A stretch of 64,000 bases of DNA from Lepidurus packardi (lineage: Eukaryota > Arthropoda > Branchiopoda > Notostraca > Triopsidae): positions 62,001-126,000 of the forward strand of contig JAKZAN010000001.1 of NCBI GenBank assembly GCA_023053545.1, written 5' to 3'. Positions within the stretch are counted from its first letter, which is position 1. Every line of letters begins with the position of its first letter. A program made the translations under genes and the position numbers. Positions 21,579 to 31,043 of the stretch are shown here, in pieces. Under the pieces are notes generated by a model. It was given only the letters and a program-made list of their open reading frames with translations, was not told the DNA's origin and searched no databases.

Positions 21579-23830
21579 AGGATATTATGGACAAAATATA
21601 CGAAGGTGTTGTGTTTAGATCCGGAGCAGACCCAGCAGCAAAATTTCTCTCCGTTTCACTTTCCGAAGCTGGAGAAAAGATGGAGACTACCTTAATGAGG
21701 AGATGGATCCTCCTATGGTTACTATGATGGATCCTCCATTTGCAGACGAGTACGAAAAACATTAAAATGCCTTGCACCGTATCCCACGTGGAAATCACTA
21801 GTATCACGTAATTATTATCACAAAACATGCTCACTAGTCCCAGAACCCACGACACGCCCATCAAAACAAATATGCGAAAGGATGTGACCAGCCTTACAAA
21901 GAACCCCATTCAGTGAAATGTCTTTGTTTTAACTGCTAAGAGTTAAATGGTATACCTTTTGCTGACGTATTTCTTGGAGACGTTGGCTGCCTTTGAAATG
22001 TTATAGTAGCAAACTGTGGCCCAGATGAAGCTTATGATGTTAACAATTACGACTATTCCAAAATGACCCATGAGGAAGATGTACAAAATTAAAGTACCTT
22101 ATTGGAAGACAAATTGCAAATTAACTTAAAAGAACATCCCGTAGGTAGGCATTCTTTACTCGCTTACATGGAATGCATGCGTCTAGTTCAGGCGCATGAC
22201 TCAGTTGAAGAAGCCCCTCAAAAAGTAAGGGAATACCCCAAGCCAAGCCTGAGTTGAACACAAATCTTCGAGTTTGCTTTTTGACGCTTTGTTGATTAGT
22301 CTGGGCGTATCTTGATTTTTAATTAACAACTTTAGTATGAGAAGAAAATAAAAAGATAAGAACTTATGTTACCTAAACATGCTAAGTATATCCAGGGATA
22401 CTATTCCCGTCCATGTAATGGTCACGAAGAAAAAGTAGCGCGAAAAACCAACTAATAGTGAAATTCAGATTATTTGTTTGGAAAAGGCTTTTAGATAGGA
22501 GGTTACTATACGAAGAATAGGATCGGTAAGGGTCCAAAGGCTGGGGTATAGCCTGCAGGTCATTATGACGTACAATAGGCTCATAGAGCCCACTAAACTC
22601 ATTGTGTTCTTGCTGCTTTCTTTCTTGCGAAGTTTTTCCAAAAAAGCGTAGACCAGTAAAGTGACCGCCATAAAAATAGCAGAAATAAAATGTAACAAAG
22701 AGTAGACTACTAACCCACTCCAGTCATCTAGTGTCCTTCCCATTTCCGAACGTTCACTAAGTAAAGACATTTGAAAAGCCAGAAAAGTAGCGGAAATTCA
22801 ATATAACAAAGAGTAGACTACTAACCCACTCCTGTCATCTGGTGTCCTTTCCCTTTCCGGAGCTTCGCTAAGTACGGAATCCTGCCAGGAATGCATGTAA
22901 CCATCATAAATGAATGAACTGAAGCTTGAAAGTTTCTATAGCGCGTGTTCCGCAATCGTTACCGAATCTTTTCCATCCTTTTGAATGTCCATCTTGAGAA
23001 GTTCTTGGACGTAGGTAGAATTTAGCAAGTAGTAGGTATCAGTCGAAATGGGCTCACGAGGAACTTGTAGAGAGGAGTTACGATTCTTGGTTGGAACAGA
23101 CGGCAACGTGCAATTTAAAACTTGGCCAGCTGGACAACATTTCGGGATTGCTACTTTGGATTCTAAGCAAGCAACTACAATGCTTTGGCTATTTCTGTCA
23201 GAATCAAAGCAAACCTTGTGCATAGTGAAGGAGATATTTCGAGATATTTCGTGAATACCCGGTTGTCCCTTTGTTAACTTTAAGAATTTGTCCTTTTTCC
23301 TTTTAAAACTTTGCATGTCAGTATATTCTGGGCAGATTTTGCGATAAATGATTTGAAAGTTTTCCGTTTCAGAAATGTTGACGCTGCTTAATATCTTTTC
23401 GTTATTCATAGGTTCGTCATCTTGATGTCCATCTGCAACGAACTGAGGGAGTTTGCGTGAAGAATCCTCATCCGAATCGGACATGGAACCCATAGGACAA
23501 CACTTGCGGGAGCAATTTGTCGTATTGCATTCTGTTTGTATGGTAAGTTGATTTTTTTCCATTTCGGTTTCACGGGTTAATGCTAGCGGATTTACCTGAA
23601 AAGAATAGAATTTAATTTAAAGTTAACTTGATTTTAAAGTGATTTGTACTCCGGCACAAATTCAAGGACTTCATCAGAAGCATAACTTCATCAGAAGTAG
23701 AAGAATAACTTACAGCTTCTTTTGTAGAGTCACTGAAATAAAGTGCTAACACGGGGTTTGCTATTAAAATATAGATTAGTACAAAGAAGTCCGTCTTCCT
23801 TTCGCACTGTATTTTATCTGTATTTCGCAC
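21579..23830 (-). CDS. Methuselah-like class B GPCR (multi-exon; start and one join uncertain)
   Basis: A first exon (23714-23830) encodes a hydrophobic signal-like run F-F-V-L-I-Y-I-L-I-A-N-P-V-L-A and joins in frame to 23595. The ectodomain exon down to about 22970 is rich in Cys (N-C-S-R-K-C-C-P, C-C-P-A-G-Q) and N-glycosylation sites. Helices follow: TM1-2 at about 22510-22760 (V-Y-S-L-L-H-F-I-S-A-I-F), TM3 at 22382-22450, TM4 at 22152-22250, TM5 at 21957-22100, and TM6-7 at 21590-21909 (F-V-L-M-G-V-S-W-V-L-G and D-T-V-Q-G-I-L-M-F-F). This is the class B/Methuselah layout of a plasma-membrane receptor. No in-frame ATG precedes the signal segment (the frame opens at GTG), and a stop sits just before the TM6 exon, so the copy may be partly decayed. 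Confidence 0.6.
22676..22880. repeat. tandem partial duplication of the GPCR TM1 exon
   Basis: About 95 bases at 22676-22770 recur at 22783-22880 with changes. Both contain AACAAAGAGTAGACTACTAA. Both copies end in a TTACTTAG- or GTACTTAG-type acceptor, so two alternative TM1 exon starts exist. Confidence 0.65.
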
Positions 23831-23837
23831 TGTACTA

Positions 23838-25690
23838 TATCAGTAAGTGCTTGAGAACACACGAGCTTCACTCGACCAAAACGCTTTTCAACTGAATTGC
23901 CTTCCTAGGGCATTTCTATCATGTTCCAAGTATCGGAAAAACCACAAGTTCTCATTTTTTCCAGAAACTGGTTTGTGGTCATTAAATGCAAGATGCAACC
24001 TGTATGCAAACTCGCATGGCAACTTTTTCAAACCTTTGCTATCCGCGTTAAAAGGTTTTCGCATACGCTTCTAAAACTTCCCCGCACGAGCGCCAAGAAA
24101 CGGAATTTGAAGGTCAATTTTCTTCATTAAAAACCTGTTTTCATTCATAATTACCAGATGCAGTCGAAGTACCCGACGTAGGGATTGAGTACACCGAAAC
24201 TAGTACACTGTTAAAAGTATCGGAAATGTGTAGAGAGTGTTACGATTCTTGGTTTGAGCAGACGGCAACGTTTACACTCTAACTGGTTTTTGGTCATTAA
24301 AATGCAAGATGCCACCCTGTATGCAAACTCGCATGGCAACTTTTTCAAACCTTTGCTGTCCGAGTTAAAAAGTTTTCGCATACACTTCTAAACATACCCC
24401 GCACAATAGATTTATTACAAGTTCTGTCCCATGTGGGACTGCAGGTAAGGAATTAGGCATCGATTTAAGTATTCCCTGTATCTCATTCATTCACTCAATT
24501 TTGTCCTTTTGACTTACGAAGGAGGATTTTCACATGACAGTATTCTTACATCATTACATCATTGTTGATTCTTACATCAAATAGTACAAATAGACTGTCA
24601 AATACATTGCAAAAGTCAATTTTCATGAACTATTAAACTCGATTGTACACTTTTTGACCTTTAGGATAAATTAATCTTCAAGTTTGCCTTTTTCTTTTGT
24701 CTTGTCTTTCATTTTTCAAATCTCCATGTAATTTTCCACTTGGATTTACATAATGCATTCCATTTCGAATTACACTGGTGCTTTTTACGTTTCACATCCT
24801 ATCCGCACCCCGCGTTTTGCAGCCTTCCGTGTCCGCTTTTATTAGCATAACTTGTTCAAATGGAGGACCAGATTTAAGCACGAGTTCCCTAGATTACCCT
24901 TCTGAAATATAGAGAGAATTCTAACTTGGCTTAAATCGCTGAACTTGGAGCTTTGCTCCGTTGCAAGCCTTTTTACTGAGCAGTAAAGATGCACACGGCT
25001 CCAACGTCAAGCAAGAACTCTTTGTATTCTTCATACAAAATTACGTTTATACTAAGCTGAAGTCTTGGTCGCTCGTCGTCGTCATTGGTCAGTTAAAGAC
25101 TTTAAACGTCTAGAACATGTGCGAAGTTTGTTTTTTGTCAGTCATGATAGGTTTTCGTCATTCTGATGATAGGTTTTCGTAGTTCTTGACCTGATGGCAA
25201 GAAAAGCATGCAAGGTTAAGGTCAGGGACAGGTATTGAAAGGTCAAGGGAAAGAGTTAGCATACAAAACGTAGGTATCGCGAAAGAGTGGTAGTCGTCGT
25301 AGAGTAGTCGTTATAACCTGATCAGAAGTCGATTAATGTAGTGGACAGGAAAGATTACCAGTGTTTCGTTGGTTTTGTTTCATTTGTGCGAGTCTTTATC
25401 TACTCAATAAATCGATACGCTACCAACCAAAATAAAAGTTCGAACTCAACAGTCATAAACCGTCCTACGGGGGGCCCATGCAAAAGATACCCCTTTTCTG
25501 GCCTGTCAATCGTACGAGTCAGTTTTCAGCCTAGTTACATGTTAGTTACGCCTTCCTCGAGCTCCGTACATCTGGAGTTTAGGGAGAAAGGGTAAAGTTC
25601 TCAAAGTAACATGCAAAAGTTGTAAACTTTAACATTTCGTCCGAACATAACTTATTCCTAGGAGATGGCGGGGGAATCTTGATAACTAAA
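23838..25690. other. gene-poor stretch with a short dispersed duplication
   Basis: About 120 bases near 23975-24105 recur at 24288-24410 (both contain GCATGGCAACTTTTTCAAAC). Just before the second copy, 24224-24275 resembles part of the GPCR ectodomain exon at 23063-23111. I see no gene from 24410 to 25690. Confidence 0.45.
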
Positions 25691-26875
25691 TGTGTTTTTA
25701 TTTTTTGAAATTCCTCTAGTTGACGAAAACCAAATTTGGGAAACAAAGACGAAGTGGACAATGGAAAGTCTTCGAGTAATTGCGCAGGATCCTCGAATAA
25801 CGACAACACTCCAAAGCAAAATACTCAGTAAATACTCAAAAATACTCAAAATACTTAAAAATATTTTTTTTTTTTACCAATTGAATATGTTCCCGAGTCT
25901 CAATCAAATTCGAAATATCCTTGCACACTCAAGACAAAAGCAACCTCCACATCTTGCACCAAAACACCGAGCACTGTCATTTGTCCAGTAAGCAATGAGC
26001 AAGTTTTAAGGTTGAAAAGCAATTAGATGAAGATGGCGTATCTTCTACAACCTCGAGTTCCACCTGCAAGGTAGCAGCATGCAAGATGACAAACCTAACG
26101 TTCGTCGAAAAGAGGATGACATCTTGTGGAGAAAGTCACCCTTGATCTTACTCAATCTTTACGTTCCAGCAGCAATGCCAGAGTAGCTCTAACCGATCTT
26201 TCGACTAACGAATCCGAAATAAAAAAGGCTCGGAAAGTTTGCTTGATTAGTACAAGCCCGAAATCCCCACGATCAAGTCGGAGATTGGAGCAAAATAATT
26301 CACCTGGGGCAATTCGTTCTCCGAAAACTGCCCTCGGCAGATCCAAATCGGCGATCGGTCTCTCAACTTCAGCGGGTCCTAGTTCTCCCAACACTCTTGC
26401 GAGACAAAGTAAAACTTGACCTAAGCAAGCCAGTCGATTTCCTCCTCGACGTTATTTGCACAGTCCGTCAAAGCGGAAACCCGAATCATTGAGACGGAAG
26501 CTATTTTCTTCCCCACTCAAGAACCCTTCTTCGTCAGTCCTTTCTCCATCGAAGAAGGTATTCCACGCAGAACCTATGAAATGCTGTATTACTTGGAAAA
26601 TTTCAAAAATATTCTTGATTCCATTCAAGGCGATCCTCATTACGCGTACTTGCTCCATTCTAACGACCGCCAGCACATTGCAAACTTCATGAATTTAACT
26701 CCGAACGTCAAGAAGCTTTACGTTCGACTTTTCCAGCTGAAATTCGCTGGGCACCGAATCGAGAAAATCGACTATGCCGAGGTAGGTCCCAACTTAGAAC
26801 CTTATTTGCTAGACATTTTCGGACATTTTCTGTCTGGTGTTCGTAGTAATAACCTACTAATTGCGCGATAATAAG
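25690..26875 (+). pseudogene. FAN1: FAN1-like nuclease, N-terminal fragment
   Basis: Near 26575-26870 the plus strand reads M-L-Y-Y-L-E-N-F-K-N-I-L, K-L-Y-V-R-L-F-Q-L-K-F-A and I-D-Y-A-E-V. This matches the region of FAN1 just before its nuclease domain. FAN1 is a nuclear DNA interstrand-crosslink repair nuclease. The preceding 400 bases are rich in Ser, Pro and Lys (S-P-S-K-R-K-P, V-L-S-P-S-K-K), as in FAN1 N termini, but in frames that shift near 26430 and 26570. The catalytic VRR-NUC part is absent and the frame ends at 26871. An exon-like piece at 25721-25830 behind a CCTCTAG acceptor may belong to it, but I cannot tell. Confidence 0.6.
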
Positions 26876-27220
26876 ATTCGGTATTAAAAACAGCGCGCGC
26901 AATCAAGGCCGTTGGGTAGGATTCACGCCAGTAAGGAATCTTAATCCGCAAACTTGCGAAAAAATCCGTGAACTCGCCTATGTTAATCGTTAGTTTATGT
27001 TAAAGAAAGGTAGAATAGTGGGCTATAAAAGCTTATTCCACTCGTGCCAACCAAACAGGAGAAGATTGAAACGAAATTAAAGTATATGGGTTGTTCTGGT
27101 TAATTTTTATAGGCCTGTTGCTGCAAAGTTAAACCTAAGAAAAATTTGTTTTAGACAAATAACCATAAGAATGGCCTAACTTATTCTAACCTAAAATGCC
27201 TCACCTGGAGCAAAGTAAGG
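26876..27220. other. spacer without recognised gene
   Basis: Nothing coding is recognised. From about 27220 the sequence becomes the reverse complement of the region upstream of NLR copy 2 (near 58570), which marks a breakpoint. Confidence 0.4.
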
Positions 27221-27369
27221 CTCTGATGTTCGCAGTTTGCTGCTTTTAATGTAAACTACAAAGGGCGTGGCAGACAGGGCTTCAGATAGTTACCTTGTTT
27301 ATGTGTTGTGAATGCGTGTATAAAACAAACATTTCCCTTAGAAAAATTCAACCGGTAAAGTGACATAAG

Positions 27370-28629
27370 ATGTGGTTGTGGACGCATATGTGGACACAAA
27401 GCACTACTAATACCTTCAGTGGTCCAGTTACCGTCAATGGTGCTGAAAATGTTTGCATTGGTGGTGTCACTAACGTTGGAAACCAACCAGTGGACATGGA
27501 TAAGTTAGAAGTAAAGGCTCGAATTCATTGATAGTAGCAATGTCAACAACTGTATGCGTTTGCTTTTCTAGTGCAAAGGCTTGAAAGAGTACTATTCGAC
27601 TGCCTTGTGCAAAGCTTCTCCACTGCCGTGGTACCCCGAGCACACTTGGGACATCGACGAATTCTACACGGAGCTAACCTTAGAAGACTCAACTAAGTTT
27701 GGCGTGGAAAAACTTTTTGAACAATGTCAGGTAAGAATTACACTTTAATTTTCTTAAAACTCATCTAGCGCACTCGATGGCCATTTCAGAAACATTTTCG
27801 GAAAGGGGGTAGTTACCGCATTCTGATCGAAGGAGACGCCGGCTATGGAAAGTCAACCTTGATGCTTAAGATCGCTTCTGATTGGTCTAAAAGCGACTCA
27901 AACGATCATACCAAGTACACCAGTCCTTTTAGTCTACTGCTTGTAGTAAAACTGGGCTCCGTTGGTGAAGATGTAAGTCTACTTAAACATGGATCATCTA
28001 GGCTCTATTTGTTCCTAAATTTCAACCAGGGAAACATCTTGAGTTACATGGAAAAAGTCTACAAAAAGAAGATGAAACTGAAAGGTAAAAAAACATGGCT
28101 ACTAGAAGATGTATTAGAGAGTGAAGCAGAAAAGGTCCTGATTCTGCTTGACGGGTACGATGAGGCGAATGCTAAGACCAAGGAAGAGGTAGATGGGATT
28201 ATGAAGAAAGAAGACATGATGCAGTGCCACGTGGTGCTCACATCGAGATGCAGACATGTGCCCGATGATGTCGAAGGTAATCCCTTGCGTGTAACAGTGA
28301 AAGGCTTTGGACAAAGACAAGTGGCAGTGGCAGTTGGCAAGTTCTTCATCAAGGCAGGTCACTTAACCAAAGCCGATGTTATAAGTTGCGTGGAAGGTCT
28401 GAAAAGTTTAAACAAGAGAACACTATATAACCCAGACACGAGATTTTCCCAAAAGTCGGAAGACCTACCTAGTATCGATGATTTTAAAAATGTTGAAGAA
28501 ATTTACAAACTAAAGCCTGAAGCTGAACCACTCAGTCTAGAGCAATTCAAGCAATTCCTACGGAAGGTACTAGTCAAGAGTCTGACTTACTTACTTTTAT
28601 ATATACCCCAATCACTTACCAAAACTTGA
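27370..28629 (+). CDS. NLR copy 3: short form with RHIM-like motif and NACHT, no LRR (379 aa)
   Basis: Exons 27370-27510, 27572-27730 and 27790-28629 join in one frame. The ATG at 27370 follows an in-frame TGA. Compared with copies 1 and 2, exon 1 and intron 1 are missing, and the upstream ATG now runs straight into exon 2, so residues 1-10 are new and the motif core V28-C-I-G31 stays near the N terminus. Walker A G-D-A-G-Y-G-K-S-T lies at 115-123 and a V-L-I-L-L-D-G-Y-D-E Walker B follows. Family similarity stops near 28582 (R-K-V-L-V-K-S). A short tail from flanking DNA ends at TGA. The NACHT helical region is cut and the LRR part is absent. It could be a dominant-negative or adaptor-like form, or a dead copy with a frame still open. 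Confidence 0.6.
27451..27462 (+). other. core of RHIM-like motif in NLR copy 3 (V-C-I-G)
   Basis: Reads T-F-S-G-P-V-T-V-N-G-A-E-N-V-C-I-G-G. It differs from copies 1 and 2 at N to S and R to G, both outside the core. Confidence 0.45.
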
Positions 28630-29492
28630 CTAAAATAAAGCCTGTAATAAACTGTGCTTTTTTATTAAACATTGTATTTCCGCTTTGCTTGCACGGGATA
28701 ATTTCAAGCCAAAAGAAATGTCATACGAAGATTGGTACACGTTCTTTTTAAACAACTTAATGTTCCCTTTCAATCATAGACATACTTTATATGGATAACA
28801 CAATCCAATTCCAGGTTAGTATGATTTTCACAAAAAGCAAGATGACATCAAGACCTGTAATAATTAATCGGACTTTTTTATTTCACACTCCTTGGGTCAT
28901 TTATTTTCCATGGTCTTGCTGGATTTATTACTATTTATTACTGCTGGATCTTATATATATATATCTTATATATTTTCTTATATATAGAGCTACTATTACG
29001 CAGGTTAAATTCTCTTACCAGCGAAAGGATGCCGAAATTCCAATTCCTGCTTCACTAAATTGATCACTTCAGCTTGTGTCCGCCCAGACAAAGGAATCCA
29101 TTTTTTCTTGAATCGAGGATCAAGCAGGGTTCCTGAAACATAATCCACATCTGTCAAAAACAATCTCCATAGTCTATTTTAATTAAATGATCTTACGTAA
29201 AAGGTATCATTAAGGACATATCCCAAACATCGCTTTAAGGATTCGTGAAATACTTGAGCCGTTTGACGGCAATAAAGTACCAACGTGCTGTCGGGGTTCA
29301 CAGATGTATCCGAGGATGTTCTGTTAACCATATCCAAATACGCTGGTATGACTAGTCCAAGGGTTTCCGAATCCTTTTGAAAAGCATCGGTGGCAAGTTT
29401 AAAAGGTCCAAGCAGAACTACAAGTTCTTTAAGCATCTTGCAATGTAATGCTGAAAGTTGTCCGAGTTTCTTGCACGCATTCAGCTTGTTGT
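28600..29492 (-). pseudogene. hAT-family transposase C-terminal fragment, copy 1
   Basis: Minus-strand exon 29197-29492 reads L-K-E-L-V-V-L-L-G-P-F-K-L-A-T and V-I-P-A-Y-L-D-M. After a 46-base intron, exon 29019-29150 reads L-L-D-P-R-F-K-K-K-W, the common hAT/ZBED motif. The third exon present in the second copy is replaced here by an AT microsatellite (28955-28985). The 5' end is cut at the 12-bp repeat at 29492. Only the dimerisation-side part remains and no terminal inverted repeats are seen. It could instead derive from a domesticated ZBED-type host gene. Confidence 0.65.
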
Positions 29493-29575
29493 GGGTCTAT
29501 CGGGTCTCTGATCGGATTAACAGACTTGCACTTTAATCGGGTCTCTGATCGGGCCTCCAGACAGTGGCAAAGGAA
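29492..29575. repeat. 12-bp tandem repeat array (GGGTCTCTGATC type), site 2
   Basis: Contains GGGTCTCTGATC units and the shared tail with TTAACAGACTTGCACTTTAA. It directly abuts the cut end of the hAT fragment. Confidence 0.8.
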
Positions 29576-30886
29576 GGAAGGAGAATGTCAGGATTTCTAA
29601 CGACATAAGAGTATTGTTTAACAGTCCAATCAGCTATATATCTAGACATAATGCAGATATGGATAAATTTCTGCATGTTATACCTTACTACGTGTGTTTA
29701 TGCATGCGGAAACAAGGGCAGGGACGCGAGTTCTTAACAGATGGGGGAAAAAATTAATCAAAAATCCATTTGACTTTGAAAAGATTCCCACTTTGAAGGC
29801 AAAGAAAGGAAGATATGTAACCAAACACGGAAAGAACACAAATGTAAAGAGAATGGTTCTCTTCGGAATCTCTGAGTCTTTTTTTAAAAATTCAATTAGA
29901 TGAAAGACGTATTGTTGAATACATGAATAGAACTGGCCGAAACTGTCGTGTGGCGTTTTATAGGATTATTCAATCATCTGTATATATTATCATTTTCTAA
30001 TTTAACTGGTTTATCGTAAATTTTATCAGAAATATTGCTATTTTTCGGCAATGCGACATAAGGACGACTCGAAACATGGACTCTGTGTTACCCGACACAA
30101 GGACGCCGGGTCCCGACACAAGGACGACGAGTCCCGACAGAAGGACCCAGGCCCCGACAGAAAGCGATTAAGCCAATTAGTATGTGGAATTAGAAAGTGA
30201 TTAAGCCGTATTAAAGGACATGTCACAAGGCTAGGTTGGGTTACGATAGGTTAGGCGTCTTTCTGTCGATGTCCCGAATCCTTGTGACGTATTTTTCAAT
30301 ATGGTTCAAGCACTTTCTAATCCCTCTTGTGCTTAACGAATGAGCAGAGACTGTTTGAACTCGAAATTCTATTGGTCCCTTAAAAGATTATGGACCTGGC
30401 GTCCTTCTGTCAGGACCACAAGTCCTTGTGTCTGCTTCCCAATTTTTCCAATTTTTTTCTGATTTTCTAATTAAAAGATACCAGCTACCATAACTGTTTT
30501 AGCAGTGGGGAAGTTGTTTGTCTGTATTGTATAGAATTTATTTTTCTTGGAAACTAATGAAATTGGCGTTCTTAAAAGTTTGTTTCCTCTTTAGTCAAAA
30601 CCAAAATCTAAAAACGAGACCTCGCCAAACCAAACTAATCATGTTTGCGCAATTGCAAAGCTAGCATAGAAAAGGCTGGCTTCTAATGCCAACAAAAGCC
30701 TTACAATTGTATGCATCTAAGCCTTTCTTTTTGATTCAAGTCCTTCGTTCAACAAGCCCAAGTTTCCTAGTTTTCCGTAAAAACCTATACGTTTCCTTCA
30801 GACTGCAAACGTTGTCGGTTCCAAAGCATTAGTTAATCTTACAAAGAACGTAAATCCTGAGTGTGAATGTTTAAAGGTTTCAAGAG
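29576..30886. other. spacer with an inverted repeat, no recognised gene
   Basis: A 69-residue open frame (29694-29903) has no recognisable domain. The inverted repeat at 30115-30432 is listed separately. The rest is AT-rich. Confidence 0.4.
30115..30432. repeat. imperfect inverted repeat built on a 21-bp unit
   Basis: The left arm (30115-30155) contains GACACAAGGAC and GACAGAAGGACCCAGG. The right arm (30392-30432) is its reverse complement at most positions (CGTCCTTCTGTC, AGTCCTTGTGTC). The left arm is itself part of a short direct array of about 21-bp units (30090-30160). It may be a foldback or MITE-type element. Confidence 0.5.
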
Positions 30887-30900
30887 ATTTCGGATACTTT
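30887..30900. repeat. left copy of a 14-bp target-site duplication
   Basis: ATTTCGGATACTTT lies at the poly(A) end of J1 and recurs at 39218-39231 at the 5' end of J2. The last three bases merge with the T run. Confidence 0.65.
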
Positions 30901-31043
30901 TTTTTTTTTTTTTTTTTTTTTTTCTATTTAATCTCAGCGTGAGCAAAGCTCTTTGCCGATATTTATTTTCTTTCTTTCCAATTTTCTGTTTTACAATGTT
31001 ATCACTATTTAAACTTTAAACCAATGGGCTTTCCTCTAAATGA

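Noticed and set aside
28600-29492. Treating 28600-29492 as part of NLR copy 3
   Set aside because: Similarity to the NLR stops near 28582. The following sequence matches the region beside the second hAT fragment and reads L-D-P-R-F-K on the opposite strand.
29694-29903. 69-residue Lys-rich open frame
   Set aside because: Short, low-complexity and without supporting context.
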